Under the pieces are notes generated by a model. That model was not told where the DNA came from. It did no database searches and worked only from the letters and a program-made list of their open reading frames with translations. Both the position numbers and the translations under genes were made by a program. A stretch of DNA of 64,000 nt from Rhodoferax sp. (GTDB taxonomy: Bacteria; Pseudomonadota; Gammaproteobacteria; Burkholderiales; Burkholderiaceae_C), in the NCBI RefSeq assembly GCF_030646845.1, contig NZ_JAUSLE010000010.1:18516-82515 (forward strand), given 5' to 3'. Positions 17,642 through 27,437 of the stretch are shown one piece after another (the stretch's first letter is position 1; each line of letters opens with the position of its first letter).

Positions 17642-18847
17642 ATGACGACGACTACCCCCCTTTCTCTGACACCCATGCGACACGTTCTCTGGCTGGCGCT
17701 GGCCCTGTCGATGGGCGCGGCACTGTCTTTGGGCATCACGCGTTTTGCCTATGGCCTGTTGTTGCCCACCATGCGGGCGGACCTGGCCTGGTCCTACACG
17801 CTGGCGGGTGCCATGAACACGGTGAACGCGCTGGGTTACCTGCTGGGCGCGTTGATGACGCCGCGCCTGTTGCAGCGCTTTGGTGCGGTCCCGGTGCTGT
17901 TGGTGGGCGCCGTGCTGGCCAGTGTGTTCATGGGCTTGAGTGGTTTCTTCACGGCCACGGCGCCCTTGCTGGCGCAGCGCCTGCTGGCGGGCGTGGCCAG
18001 TGCCTGGGTGTTCATTGCCGGGGGTCTGCTGGCGGCGCGGCTCGGCGCTTTGCAGCCGGCGCGGGGTGGTTTTTTGATCGGACTGTATTACGGCGGCACC
18101 GGTTTTGGCATCGTGCTGTCGGCGTTGCTGGTGCCGGCCGTGCTGGTTGCGGCAGAGCAGGTGCCTCACGGCTGGGCCTGGGCCTGGTGGGCGCTGGCGC
18201 TGGCCTGTTTCGCCGTCACCGCTGTTCTGCTGTGGCCCGCCAGGGTATTGCTGCATCTGGCACCAATGGCGCCTGCGGGTGCTGTACGTCCGGTCGGATT
18301 CAAGTGGCGGCCGTTTGCCTTTGCACTGGCGGGCTATGCCATGTTTGGCGTCGGCTACATCGGCTACATGACCTTTGTCATTGCCCTGTTGCGCGAGCAG
18401 GGCGCCAGTGGCCCGGCGGTGACGGCCTTCTATGCCCTGCTGGGCGTCGCGGTGCTGGCGTCATCGCGCATCTGGGCTGGTCTGCTGGACCGCTACAAGG
18501 GCGGGCAGGTGCTGGCGCTGTTGAGCGCCTTGCTGGGGCTGGCGACGTTGCTGCCGGCGCTGACCTCGGCGTGGCCGGTGATTCTGGCCTCCGGCTTCCT
18601 GTTTGGCGCGGTGTTTCTTTCGCTGGTGGCATCGACCACGGCGCTGGTGCGGCACAACCTGCCGCAAGCCGCCTGGGCGGGCGGCATCAGCGCCTTCACC
18701 ATCGTGTTTGCGGTCGGGCAGATTGTGGGTCCCACCATCGTGGGCTGGATCGCCGATGGCCCGGGCGGGCTGGCCCGCGGGCTGGTGTTTTCGGCCTTTG
18801 CACTGTGGACCGGGGCCGCGCTGGCCTGGCGCCAGCGGGCCCTGTAG
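17642..18847 (+). CDS. YbfB/YjiJ-family MFS transporter
   Basis: About 401 residues with twelve hydrophobic segments and the YbfB/YjiJ opening LGITRFAYGLLLPTMRADLAWSYTLAGAMNTVNALGYLLGAL. The central loop includes WPARVLLHL, and the second half repeats the MFS pattern. The substrate is unknown; neighbouring enzymes suggest an organic compound, but this is only context. Start choice is uncertain: ATG at 17630 and 17675 are also in frame, and none has a strong ribosome site. Confidence 0.85.
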   Translation: MTTTTPLSLTPMRHVLWLALALSMGAALSLGITRFAYGLLLPTMRADLAWSYTLAGAMNTVNALGYLLGALMTPRLLQRFGAVPVLLVGAVLASVFMGLSGFFTATAPLLAQRLLAGVASAWVFIAGGLLAARLGALQPARGGFLIGLYYGGTGFGIVLSALLVPAVLVAAEQVPHGWAWAWWALALACFAVTAVLLWPARVLLHLAPMAPAGAVRPVGFKWRPFAFALAGYAMFGVGYIGYMTFVIALLREQGASGPAVTAFYALLGVAVLASSRIWAGLLDRYKGGQVLALLSALLGLATLLPALTSAWPVILASGFLFGAVFLSLVASTTALVRHNLPQAAWAGGISAFTIVFAVGQIVGPTIVGWIADGPGGLARGLVFSAFALWTGAALAWRQRAL

Positions 18848-18854
18848 CGGCCAG

Positions 18855-19463
18855 TTACTTGAGCAGGCCTTCGGCGCGCAAGGTGTCCTGCACCGCCGGG
18901 CGGGCGCCAACACGGGCCATGAAGGCACCCAGGTTGGCCAGGCCGGAGATGTCGATGCCGACATGCTTGCTCCAGCCAGCCACCGTGAACAGATAGCCAT
19001 CGGCCACCGTGAAGGCGTCACCCATCACATAGGGCGTCTTGGCCAGTTCACCATCGACCCATTGCAGGCGTGAGGTCAGGCGGGTTTTGGCGATGGTTTT
19101 GGCTTCGTCGGGCATGCCGGGGGTGAACAGCGGCGTAAAGCCTCTGTGCAGCTCGGTGGCGATGAAGTTGAGCCATTCCTGCAGCTTGTAGCGCTCGAAT
19201 GTGCCATTGGCCGGTGCCAGTTGTCTGGCGGGCACCTGGTCGGCGATGTATTGCAGGATGGCCGGGCCTTCACGCAACTGGGCGCCGTTGTCCAGCACCA
19301 GCAGGGGCACGTAGCCGAGCGGGTTGATGGTGTAGTAGTCAGTGCCATCGGGCAGTTTGTGGGTTTTGGTGGGCGCGGCAATGGCTTCAAAAGCCAGACC
19401 GGACTCCTTCAGCGCGATGTGGGGCGACAGTGAGCAGGCACCGGGGGAGTAATAGAGCTTCAT
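18855..19463 (-). CDS. gstA: Glutathione S-transferase, beta-class like
   Basis: A 202-residue GST. The N-terminal thioredoxin-like half opens with MKLYYSPGACSLSPHIALKE, where the cysteine of GACS is typical of bacterial beta-class enzymes. NPLGYVPLLVLDNGAQLREGPAILQYIAD forms the glutathione-binding part. The C-terminal helical half includes DAFTVADGYLFTVAGW. The length equals E. coli GstA (201). It conjugates glutathione to electrophiles or acts in redox protection. It is convergent with the MFS gene and divergent from the AsmA-like gene. Confidence 0.93.
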   Translation of the reverse strand: MKLYYSPGACSLSPHIALKESGLAFEAIAAPTKTHKLPDGTDYYTINPLGYVPLLVLDNGAQLREGPAILQYIADQVPARQLAPANGTFERYKLQEWLNFIATELHRGFTPLFTPGMPDEAKTIAKTRLTSRLQWVDGELAKTPYVMGDAFTVADGYLFTVAGWSKHVGIDISGLANLGAFMARVGARPAVQDTLRAEGLLK

Positions 19464-19572
19464 GGATCGTCCTTGGGCGTGGTTCAGATGAACCGGTTTG
19501 AAAAACTGTTGGAGCGCCGATGCTAGCGGCTGCGGCGAATTCCTGCCGGGCCGGGCCATGCAAAATGGCGGG

Positions 19573-20862
19573 ATGAAACGAATTTTCAAATGGGCCTTGC
19601 TGACAGGGCTGGCGCTGCTGCTGCTGTTGGTGGCAGGCGTGTGGGCCGTGCAGCGCTGGATCGGCACGGACGATTTCAAGGCGCGGGCCGAGCGCGAGGC
19701 CAGTACAACGTTGGGGGTGGGCGTGACGCTCAGCCGCATAGAGGTCGACGTCTGGCCGCTGCCGGCGGTGGCCTTGGCCGGCGTCCAGATTCAAACGCGT
19801 CCGGCGTTGACGCTGGAACGCATTGAGGTGCGGCCAGCCTGGCGCGGTCTGCTGCAGGGCCGTCTGGAGCTGGCCACCGTGCTGGTGCGTCGTGCGTCGC
19901 TGCCGCAGGCGGGCGTGGATGCCCTGTTGCAGGCGCTACAAAAAAAGAAGCACACCACGCCCGTTTCACGGGGGCCAGAGCTGGAAAACACCACAAATCC
20001 TCAATACATCCCGCGGCGTACCGTGCTGGATCACGTGACCTGGGTCAGTGCCAGGGGCGCCAGCATGACGCTGGACGCAGATGCCTTGCTGGACGCGCAG
20101 GGCTTGCCGGATGACGTGTCAATCAAGATGTTGCAGGGGCAGTTGAAGGGCGGAACCGCCCGGCTGCTGCGCCAGGGCAACGACTGGACGGTCGCCATGG
20201 CGGTGGGCGGCGGCACCGTGAAGGGCACGGTTCAGCTGCAGCCCGCGCCCAAAGCGGGTGCGGCGTTCTCGCTCAAGGGCCAACTGGAAACCCGGGCCGT
20301 GGAAGTGGCGGCAGTGGCCAGCACCGCCCCGCCGGTATTGAGCGGGCGCCTGGATGCCACCACCTCGCTGTCAGCGCGCACCGCCAGCCTGGGCGCTTTG
20401 GCGGACGTCTTGCAGACGCAGAGCAAATTCACGGTGCGCAATGCCGTTGTGCATGGCATTGATCTGGAGAAGGCGGTCAAGACAGTGGGCCTGAGCCGGG
20501 GCGGTCAGACGCCGCTGGACACGCTGGCCGGGCAGGTCAACACCCAGGGCCGCACGGTGCATCTCACCAATCTGGTCGCCAGCTCCGGGGTATTGAGTGC
20601 CAGTGGCAACGTGACGGTAGCACCCAGCCGTGCCCTGAATGGGCGCGTCAGCGTGGATCTGGCAGCAGCCGCCCTGGGCAGTGCGGTGGCGGTGCCCCTG
20701 GCCGTGGGCGGCACGCTGGATGCGCCCGAGGTGACCCTGACACGCGGCGCCCTGATTGGTGCCGCCCTTGGCACGGTCGTGATGCCCGGCGTCGGCACCG
20801 GGGCGGGTGCCTCGCTCGGCGACAAGGTGGGCAGCGGTCTCAAGAAGCTTTTTGGCAACTAG
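19573..20862 (+). CDS. AsmA-family-like membrane-anchored protein
   Basis: A 429-residue protein anchored by an N-terminal helix (FKWALLTGLALLLLLVAGVWAV) and followed by a large beta-rich periplasmic region. AsmA-type features are TLGVGVTLSRIEVDVWPLPAVALAGVQI near the start, RNAVVHGIDLEKAVKTVGLSRGGQTPLDTLAGQV, and repeated LSASGNVTV / GRVSVDL strands. AsmA relatives act in outer-membrane or lipid homeostasis. The C-terminus has a glycine-rich stretch. The stop codon TAG is supplied by the downstream repeat. Confidence 0.8.
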   Translation: MKRIFKWALLTGLALLLLLVAGVWAVQRWIGTDDFKARAEREASTTLGVGVTLSRIEVDVWPLPAVALAGVQIQTRPALTLERIEVRPAWRGLLQGRLELATVLVRRASLPQAGVDALLQALQKKKHTTPVSRGPELENTTNPQYIPRRTVLDHVTWVSARGASMTLDADALLDAQGLPDDVSIKMLQGQLKGGTARLLRQGNDWTVAMAVGGGTVKGTVQLQPAPKAGAAFSLKGQLETRAVEVAAVASTAPPVLSGRLDATTSLSARTASLGALADVLQTQSKFTVRNAVVHGIDLEKAVKTVGLSRGGQTPLDTLAGQVNTQGRTVHLTNLVASSGVLSASGNVTVAPSRALNGRVSVDLAAAALGSAVAVPLAVGGTLDAPEVTLTRGALIGAALGTVVMPGVGTGAGASLGDKVGSGLKKLFGN

Positions 20863-20907
20863 CCCCCGTCCCCTATGCCTTGATAGCTATCAATACGATA
20901 GCAAAAT
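20859..20907 (+). repeat. Dispersed intergenic hairpin repeat, copy 3
   Basis: CTAGCCCCCGT and TATGCCT are followed by TAGCTATCAATACGATAGCA. The first bases provide the TAG stop of the AsmA-like gene, and the repeat lies between that gene and the convergent GMC oxidoreductase gene. Confidence 0.65.
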
Positions 20908-20914
20908 GTCTTTG

Positions 20915-22525
20915 TCAGACGGCCGTGGCCCGAATCAGGTCGGCGGCTTTTTCCGCGATCATGATGGTCGGCGCGTTGGTGTTGCCCGACACCAGCTGCG
21001 GCATGATGGACGCATCGACCACGCGCAGGTTCTGAATACCGTGCACGCGCAATTCCGCGTCCACCACCGCCATGGGGTCGCTGGCCGGGCCCATTTTGCA
21101 GGTGCCGCAGGGGTGGTACTCGGTGTCGGAATGGTCGCGCAGGAACTGTTCGATCTGCGCCGGATTGTCGCGCTCCAGCGGGTACAGCATCGCGCCGCGG
21201 TAGGGGGCAAACGCCTTGCTCTGCATGATGTCATGGCCAATTTGCGTGCCCTTGATCAGGGTGGCCATGTCGCGCGGGTCGGACAAGAACGCGGGGTCGA
21301 TCAGCGGGGCGTTTTTGGCATTGGCACTTTGCAGCGTGACGGTGCCCCGGCTTTTGGGCCGCACCAGCGTGACGTGCAGCGTGTAGCCATGGCCCCGGTG
21401 GTTCTTGCGGGTGTGGTCGTCCACGATGCCGGTGCACAGCGCCAGCTGGATGTCGGGCGAGGGCTCGCTCTTGTCTGCAAACAGGAAAGCCTGCGATTCG
21501 GCGACGTTGCTGGTGATCATGCCGGTGCGCTGGTTGCGCCACTGGAAGATGCCGCGCACGATGGCCGCCAGCCCGGACAGCGACAGCCCGAAGGTGGCGT
21601 CCTTGCGCTGGGTGCGGTAGATCAGCACCGTCGTGATGTGGTCATGCAGGTTCTGGCCGACACCGGGCAGGTCGTGCACCACGGCAATGCCGTGCTGCTG
21701 CAGATGCGCCGCCGGGCCGATGCCGGAGAGCATCAGCAACTGGGGCGAGCCAAACGCTCCGCCCGACAGAATCACCTCGCGCCGGGCCCGCACCTGGCGG
21801 GTTTGCCCCGCCTGCTGGAACTCGGCCCCCACCGCGCGTTGGCCTTCCAGGACGATGCGCTGGGTGTGCGCCTGCGTGATGACGGTGAGGTTGGGCCGCG
21901 CCCGATGCGGCGTGAGGTAGCCCTTGGCGGCGCTCCAGCGTTCGCCATTTTTCTGCGTGACCTGGGCCGGGGCGCAGCCGAACTGGGAGGCGCCGTTGTA
22001 GTCCTTCGTGACGGGCACGCCCTGTTCGGTGCACGCGTCCAGAAACGCCTGGTTGATGACGCTGGGGCTGCGCAGGTAGCTGACATTGAGCGGGCCACCG
22101 GTGCCACGGTAATCGTCGGCGCCAAAGCATTCGTTGTTCTCTGATCGCTTGAAGAGCGGCAGCACGTCGGCATAGGACCAGCCGGGGTTGCCCTGCGCCG
22201 CCCAGTGGTCGTAGTCCAGCCGGTTGCCCCGGGTGTAGACCATGGCGTTGATGGAACTGCTGCCACCGAGCACCTTGCCGCGCGGCTGGAAACCGCGCCG
22301 ACCGTTCAGGCCCGGCTGCGGCACGGTCTGGTAGTTCCAGTTGTGAATGCCGAGTGCGGCGGTGGCGGCAAAACCCAATGGCGCGTGGATGAAAACAGAG
22401 GTGTCGGGTCCACCGGCTTCGAGCAGGCAGACGGAAACCGCCGGGTCTTCGGACAAGCGGCTGGCCACCACACAACCGCCTGCGCCGCCGCCGATCACGA
22501 CGTAATCAAATTCCTGAATTTGCAC
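20915..22525 (-). CDS. GMC-family FAD-dependent alcohol/choline dehydrogenase
   Basis: A 536-residue flavoprotein starting at GTG. The FAD Rossmann motif (FDYVVIGGGAGGCVVASRLSED) is followed by the GMC signature GKVLGGSSSINAMVY, the second signature GAFGSPQLLMLSGIGP and the C-terminal catalytic region HPCGTCKMG with VVDASIMP. These enzymes oxidise primary alcohols to aldehydes with a membrane or quinone acceptor (choline, alkanol, polyethylene glycol or aromatic alcohols). It sits 34 bases downstream of the coniferyl-aldehyde-dehydrogenase-like gene on the same strand, so successive oxidation of an alcohol and its aldehyde is plausible. Confidence 0.88.
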   Translation of the reverse strand: MQIQEFDYVVIGGGAGGCVVASRLSEDPAVSVCLLEAGGPDTSVFIHAPLGFAATAALGIHNWNYQTVPQPGLNGRRGFQPRGKVLGGSSSINAMVYTRGNRLDYDHWAAQGNPGWSYADVLPLFKRSENNECFGADDYRGTGGPLNVSYLRSPSVINQAFLDACTEQGVPVTKDYNGASQFGCAPAQVTQKNGERWSAAKGYLTPHRARPNLTVITQAHTQRIVLEGQRAVGAEFQQAGQTRQVRARREVILSGGAFGSPQLLMLSGIGPAAHLQQHGIAVVHDLPGVGQNLHDHITTVLIYRTQRKDATFGLSLSGLAAIVRGIFQWRNQRTGMITSNVAESQAFLFADKSEPSPDIQLALCTGIVDDHTRKNHRGHGYTLHVTLVRPKSRGTVTLQSANAKNAPLIDPAFLSDPRDMATLIKGTQIGHDIMQSKAFAPYRGAMLYPLERDNPAQIEQFLRDHSDTEYHPCGTCKMGPASDPMAVVDAELRVHGIQNLRVVDASIMPQLVSGNTNAPTIMIAEKAADLIRATAV

Positions 22526-22559
22526 TTGGGGCTACCTCATTGAATGAATTGAAAATGGG

Positions 22560-24002
22560 CTACTTGGTGAGGAAATCCAGGTACTTGGTCGCAAATTTCC
22601 CGTACGGCGGCCACATGAATTTGATCGCGCTGAACGGCGCCTGATAGAACACCGGGCGCATCTTGGAAAAGGTGACGAAACCTTCGTGACCGTGGTAGTG
22701 CCCCATGCCGCTGTCGCCCACGCCGCCAAAAGGCAGGTCATGCTGGCCGACATGAAACAAGCCGTCGTTGACGCTGACGCCACCTGACATGACGTGGTGC
22801 AGCAGGCGGTGCACCAGCGCCTTGTCATTGCTGAAGGGGTAGAGCGCCAGCGGACGGGGCCCGTCATTGATGGCCTGGATGGGTTCTTCAATGGCGTTGT
22901 AGGCAATGACCGGCAGCACCGGGCCAAAGATTTCCCGGGTGCGCAAGGCGCAGTCGGCGGGTGCATTGAGCACGATGTGCGGCGCAATCTTGCGGGTGAT
23001 GGCGTCCCAGGCAGCGCCGGGCACGAGTTGCACCAGGGTGGCGCCGCGCGCCTGTGCTTCTTCCAGCGCGGCGACCACGCGGTTGAAGGAGCGCTCGTCA
23101 ATCATGGAGGTGTAGTCGGGCGTGTCCAGGCGCGGGTAGCGCTCGGCCACGATGCCCTTTGCCATGGCGGTGAATTCGCTGACCTTGCCCGCGGGGATGT
23201 AGACGTGGTCCACCGTGGTGCAAATCTGCCCGGCGTTGAAGTACTTGACGAACAGCAGGCGCTCGGCCGCCTTGCGCAGGGGATAGTCCTCGCAAATGAT
23301 GGCGGGCGACTTGCCCCCCAGTTCCAACGTGACCGGGCACAGGTTGGGGGCCGCGGCGGCCATGACGGCGCGCCCGGTGACCCCGGAGCCGGTGAACAGC
23401 AGGTGGTCAAACTTCAGCTTGGAGAACTCGATGCCGACGCCGCCGGTTTCATCGAAGAAGGCCAGCTTGTCCCGGGGAAAATAGCTGGGGCATTTTTCAA
23501 TCAGGAGTTGAGCCAGGCGGCGGGAGTTTTCCGACATCTTCACCATCGAGCGGTTGCCGGCAGCAAAGGTGGCGATCAGGCCGCTGAAGGCGAGGTTGAT
23601 CGGAAAATTCCAGGGCACGATGGCCCCGACGATGCCCAGGGGCTGCGGGATGATGCGGTTGCTGGCGCCCAGGAAGTTCTTCAGGTCGACGCCGCGGCGC
23701 TGCGGCTTCATCCATTTCTTCAGGTGCTTGAGGGTGTGGTCCACGCCGTCTACGACACTGAAAATCTCGGCAAACAGGGTTTCGTGGCGCGAGCGGTTGC
23801 CGTAGTCGGCGCTGATGGCGTCCACGATGGCATCGCGGTTGTCGCGGATGAAGGCCTTCAGCTTGAGCAGGTCGGTGCGGCGCTCGTCAAAGCTGGGGTA
23901 GGGGTGGGCAAAGTAGGCCGCACGCTGGAGCTTGAGGGTATCTTCGAGCGTGTTGCGGATGACATCGACCGGGGTGACGGAATGCAGGGGAGTGGCGGAC
24001 AT
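22560..24002 (-). CDS. calB: Coniferyl aldehyde dehydrogenase-like enzyme
   Basis: A 480-residue aldehyde dehydrogenase of the hydrophobic-aldehyde clade. The catalytic glutamate lies in LELGGKSPAII, and the cysteine lies in NAGQICTTVDHVYIP, a clade-typical sequence. IGAIVPWNFPINL and FTGSGVTGRAVMAAAA are also conserved. The C-terminus MGHYHGHEGFVTFSK with PPYGK fits CalB and AlkH-like enzymes. It oxidises hydrophobic or phenylpropanoid aldehydes with NAD(P)+. It belongs to the minus-strand cluster with the GMC oxidoreductase and class II aldolase. The exact substrate is inferred. Confidence 0.82.
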   Translation of the reverse strand: MSATPLHSVTPVDVIRNTLEDTLKLQRAAYFAHPYPSFDERRTDLLKLKAFIRDNRDAIVDAISADYGNRSRHETLFAEIFSVVDGVDHTLKHLKKWMKPQRRGVDLKNFLGASNRIIPQPLGIVGAIVPWNFPINLAFSGLIATFAAGNRSMVKMSENSRRLAQLLIEKCPSYFPRDKLAFFDETGGVGIEFSKLKFDHLLFTGSGVTGRAVMAAAAPNLCPVTLELGGKSPAIICEDYPLRKAAERLLFVKYFNAGQICTTVDHVYIPAGKVSEFTAMAKGIVAERYPRLDTPDYTSMIDERSFNRVVAALEEAQARGATLVQLVPGAAWDAITRKIAPHIVLNAPADCALRTREIFGPVLPVIAYNAIEEPIQAINDGPRPLALYPFSNDKALVHRLLHHVMSGGVSVNDGLFHVGQHDLPFGGVGDSGMGHYHGHEGFVTFSKMRPVFYQAPFSAIKFMWPPYGKFATKYLDFLTK

Positions 24003-24071
24003 GGGGTACCTCTTTTTGAATATGGCTGAATTGTTCGCGGGGTCGCAAAACCGTGGCTGACCGGGCTGGTC

Positions 24072-24827
24072 TCAGGTCCGGTAGCCGGGGTCCATGCGGT
24101 CGAGCTTGCGCAACAGGGCCGGCCAGGCCAGCGCGGCGCCCATGCCAGCCGTGGCCACCTTCATGACGCTGGCGATGCCGGCCACGATCTGCGGGTTCAC
24201 CAGGGTCAGTTCCCCACCGGCCTGGGCGTCGATCTGGATGCGGCAGGTATTCTCGAACGTGTACATGGCCAGGAACGCGTCGGGAATAGTCTTGCCGACG
24301 GTGAGCAGGCCGTGGTTGCGCAACATCAAGTAGTTGGCATTGCCCAGGTCGGCCTGCAGGCGTGGTTTTTCCTCGTCGCGCAGCGCCACGCCTTCGTAGG
24401 CATGGTAGGCCAGTGAGCCCAGAACAAAGGTGGATTGCTGGCTGATCGGCAGCACGCCGCATTTCTGCGCGCTCACGGCCACACCGGCGCGGGTGTGGGT
24501 GTGCAGCACGCAGCCGGCGTCTTCACGCACCTGGTGGATGCAGCTGTGGATGGTGAAGCCGGCCGGGTTCACCGGATAGGGCGAGTCGCTGAGTTTGTTG
24601 CAGTGCTGGTCGATCTTGACCAGGCTCGAGGCCGTGATTTCGTCAAACATCATGCCGTAGGGATTGATCAGGAAGTGGTGTTCCGGGCCGGGAATGCGGG
24701 CCGATACGTGGGTGAACACCAGGTCGCTCCAGCCATAGGCGGCCACCAGCCGGTAACAGGCGGCGAGGTCGCAACGCAGCTGCCATTCTTCGGCGCTGAC
24801 AACTTCTTTGAGTGAGGGGATGTGCAT
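24072..24827 (-). CDS. Class II aldolase/adducin-domain protein
   Basis: A 251-residue zinc-dependent aldolase-fold protein. Metal-site histidines are visible in CVLHTHTRAGVAVSA, and a third lies in MLRNHGLLTVG. The start at 24827 follows GGAG and gives MHIPSLKEVV. The family includes fuculose-phosphate aldolases, but the group with YGWSDLVFTHVSARIP occurs next to aromatic or hydroxy-acid catabolic genes, and its reaction is often unknown. It is the first gene of the aldolase-calB-GMC group transcribed towards 20.9 kb. Confidence 0.85.
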   Translation of the reverse strand: MHIPSLKEVVSAEEWQLRCDLAACYRLVAAYGWSDLVFTHVSARIPGPEHHFLINPYGMMFDEITASSLVKIDQHCNKLSDSPYPVNPAGFTIHSCIHQVREDAGCVLHTHTRAGVAVSAQKCGVLPISQQSTFVLGSLAYHAYEGVALRDEEKPRLQADLGNANYLMLRNHGLLTVGKTIPDAFLAMYTFENTCRIQIDAQAGGELTLVNPQIVAGIASVMKVATAGMGAALAWPALLRKLDRMDPGYRT

Positions 24828-25051
24828 GGGGGCTCCGATAGGGGTGTTTTGCACCCTGTTGAATGGTCAGGGGACGAAGGGTATGCGCGGTCTGGAGGTT
24901 CAACTGTCCAGAATTTGACAATCAAGGGTAATCACTAGCAGGAAATGGGGAGGGCATTCCAAAATCGACGCCCCTTGCGCCATGTCGGCCAGGCCCTGGA
25001 TCAGTGGCGTGCCGGGGCCCGACCCTGCGGCTTGCCAGCCTGCCGTCCTGC

Positions 25052-26032
25052 TCAGTGGGTGAGTTGGCGGTCCGCGTTGTGGGCGCCCGCTGCCAACCTG
25101 AATTCGCTGGGACTGCAGCCGGTGTGCTCGCGAAAGACCCGGCTGAAGTGGGACAGGTTGTTGAAGCCCCAGGACAGCGCAATGTCGGTAATGGGCCGTG
25201 CCTGCGGCCCGGTTTGCTGCAGCTCGCGAATGCAGGCCTCGAGCCGCAGGCGCAGGATGTGGCTGGCCAGCGTGTCGTCGTCCCCCGCAAAGGCATTGTG
25301 CAGGTGGCGCTTGCTGCAATTGAGGGCGTGGGCGATGTGCTCCACCGACAGGGCCGGGTCGCGCAGGTTCAGGGCGATGTAACCCCGAATGCGGTCTTTC
25401 AACACCTCACGTTGCGTCAGCGCGGTTTGCTGGCCCGACAGTTCGATCAGCGAGAGCCGCACCAGCTGGGCGATCAGTTCACCGGCACCCCGCGCCGCGT
25501 CGGCGCTCATGTGGGGCAATTCCTGGTAGGTGCTGCGCATGGTCGCCAGTGCCACCCGGGAGATGCCGCTGGCGCCACCCACGTAACGCGCCATCAGATT
25601 GTCCAGACGCAGGCCGCGCTCCATGATCTGGGCCTTGGGCAACATCACGATCAGGTGCTCCACCCGTTCGGGGTTGTGCACCTCATAAGAGCCCGTGGTG
25701 TCGTAAATGGTCCAGGCACCGGGGCTGACCCAGGCCTGGCGTCCGAGTTGCTCAACGCCGGCACGTCCATGCAGCGGGGCCACGATTTTCAGATAGCCGG
25801 CATCGCTGGCGCGCACCATGTCCTGCGTGCGGACCACGCGGTGGCGATTGGCCTCCAGTTTGGTCAGGATGACATCCCCGGCATTCACGGACGCCATGTG
25901 GCCATCGAATTCGGTGTCGCCATAGAGGTCGGATTCCAGGCCACCGAAGTGCTTCCAGATCCATTCACGCCACACCGGCGCCCGCTCGCGTGGGGCGATA
26001 TGGTCGGTCGTGACGACAAGCGAAGCGGGCAT
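25052..26032 (-). CDS. AraC-family activator with FeaR-like sensor domain
   Basis: A 326-residue regulator. The N-terminal AraC-binding-like domain (about 1-200) contains DTEFDGHMASVNAGDVILTKLEANRHRVVRTQ. The C-terminal double helix-turn-helix (about 220-320) contains LSVEHIAHALNCSKRHLHNAF and PITDIALSWGFNNLSHFSRVFREHTGCSPSEFR. FeaR-type proteins sense aromatic aldehydes or amines. It is divergent from the Liv importer and ALDH operon and precedes the aldolase-calB-GMC group on its own strand, so it is the best candidate controller of both. Start set at ATG 26032. Confidence 0.87.
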   Translation of the reverse strand: MPASLVVTTDHIAPRERAPVWREWIWKHFGGLESDLYGDTEFDGHMASVNAGDVILTKLEANRHRVVRTQDMVRASDAGYLKIVAPLHGRAGVEQLGRQAWVSPGAWTIYDTTGSYEVHNPERVEHLIVMLPKAQIMERGLRLDNLMARYVGGASGISRVALATMRSTYQELPHMSADAARGAGELIAQLVRLSLIELSGQQTALTQREVLKDRIRGYIALNLRDPALSVEHIAHALNCSKRHLHNAFAGDDDTLASHILRLRLEACIRELQQTGPQARPITDIALSWGFNNLSHFSRVFREHTGCSPSEFRLAAGAHNADRQLTH

Positions 26033-26236
26033 GTGGTTCTGCGTGAGTGGGGGGTTGCGGTGCTTCCGAATTATGGGCTGTGTGCCCCGTTTTGTCCCGG
26101 AGCGGAATTCAGGGTTAACCCGTGGCGCTGTGCGCGATTGATCAAGTGGATATTGCGCGCTGAGCAAAGCGCCTGTGGATCGGGTCTCCTACTATCTGTG
26201 CTCCAAGCCCCGGGGTGGGCCTACAAAGGAGACATC

Positions 26237-27436
26237 ATGGTTCAACAATCCAAACGCACCTTGCTCAAGGGCGCGGCTGCCGCAGTCGGGGCGGCTACTT
26301 TTGCCCCCCAGCTATTTGCCCAGGAAAAGCCCGTGCGAATCGGCTACGCCATCGCGCGCACCGGCCCGTGGACGGGCGGTGCCCAGATCAGCCAGGAGCC
26401 CAATTACCTGTTGTGGGCCGAGCAGCAGAACGCGGCGGGTGGCCTGAATGTCAAGGGCGTCAAACGCCCGATCGAGCTGATCAGTTCCGACGACCGCAGT
26501 GACATCGAAACCTGTGTTCGCTCTTACGAGAAACTGATGGGCAGCGACAAGGTCGACCTGATCCTGCCGCCCTGGGGCTCGAACGCCAATTTCGCCGTGG
26601 CGCCTCTCGCCAATCGCATGGGCTACCCCGTGCTGGCGCCCACCGCGCTGTCGCGCAAGCTGGTCGAGATGAAGTTGCCCAATTTCTTTTTGCTGCTGCA
26701 GCAGCCGGACCGCATGGTCGGTGCCCTGGTGGACATGCTGGTGGCCAATGGCGTCAAGACGCTGGCGGTGATCTACGTCGATGACCTGTTCGGCCTTGAG
26801 AATTATGCGGCGCTGAAGATTGCGCTCAGGGGCACCGGCATCCAGATCGTGGAAGAGAAAAGTTACCCCGGCGACATCAAGGACCTGTCGCCCGTGCTGC
26901 GCTCCATCAAGGACAAGAACCCCGATGCGTTCGTCGGTCTGAGCTACCCGCCCGACACCATTCTGGCCAGCAAGCAGTCCAAGGAGAGCGGCTTCAATCA
27001 GAAGTTTTACTACGCTTCGGTGGGCACGGCATTCCAGCTGTATCGCAACGTGATGACGCCCGCCGGGGCCGAAGGCGTGCTCGGCATGGGTTCCTGGAAC
27101 AGCAAGACCAGCCCGGCTGCCAAGGCCTATTTCGATGCCCATACCAAGAAATTCGGCGGCAAGGAGCCGGATCGCTGGGCCAGCGGCCACTGCTGGGCGG
27201 GCCTTGAGATCATGCAGGCGGCCGTCGCCAAGGTGGGTCTGGACCGCAAGGCGATCCGCGACTACGTGGCCGCAACGACGCACAAGACCATCATTGGCGA
27301 TGTCAAGTTCACCGGCAGCGAAAACACCGCCACGCCGGGCACCGTGGGCCAGTGGCAGAACGGCGAGTTTGAGGTGGTCTGGCCGGCAAAAATCGCCACG
27401 GCCAAGCTCAACCCGAACAAGCCGGCCTGGAAATAA
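26237..27436 (+). CDS. Branched-chain amino-acid type ABC substrate-binding protein
   Basis: A 399-residue periplasmic binding protein of the LivJ/K superfamily. The N-terminal export signal has a Tat-like KR motif (MVQQSKRTLLKGAAAAVGAATFAPQLFAQ). The core contains VRIGYAIARTGPWTGG and DDRSDIETCVRSYEKLM. AGGAG precedes the ATG. It captures the substrate for the LivHMGF-type complex encoded immediately downstream. Given the adjacent aldehyde dehydrogenases and FeaR-like regulator, the ligand may be an aromatic acid or related compound rather than an amino acid (inference). Confidence 0.9.
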   Translation: MVQQSKRTLLKGAAAAVGAATFAPQLFAQEKPVRIGYAIARTGPWTGGAQISQEPNYLLWAEQQNAAGGLNVKGVKRPIELISSDDRSDIETCVRSYEKLMGSDKVDLILPPWGSNANFAVAPLANRMGYPVLAPTALSRKLVEMKLPNFFLLLQQPDRMVGALVDMLVANGVKTLAVIYVDDLFGLENYAALKIALRGTGIQIVEEKSYPGDIKDLSPVLRSIKDKNPDAFVGLSYPPDTILASKQSKESGFNQKFYYASVGTAFQLYRNVMTPAGAEGVLGMGSWNSKTSPAAKAYFDAHTKKFGGKEPDRWASGHCWAGLEIMQAAVAKVGLDRKAIRDYVAATTHKTIIGDVKFTGSENTATPGTVGQWQNGEFEVVWPAKIATAKLNPNKPAWK

Positions 27437-27437
27437 G

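Noticed and set aside
17027..18256. A 409-codon minus-strand frame across the OYE and MFS genes
   Set aside because: Low-complexity Gln/Arg/His composition, overlapping two well-supported genes in other frames.
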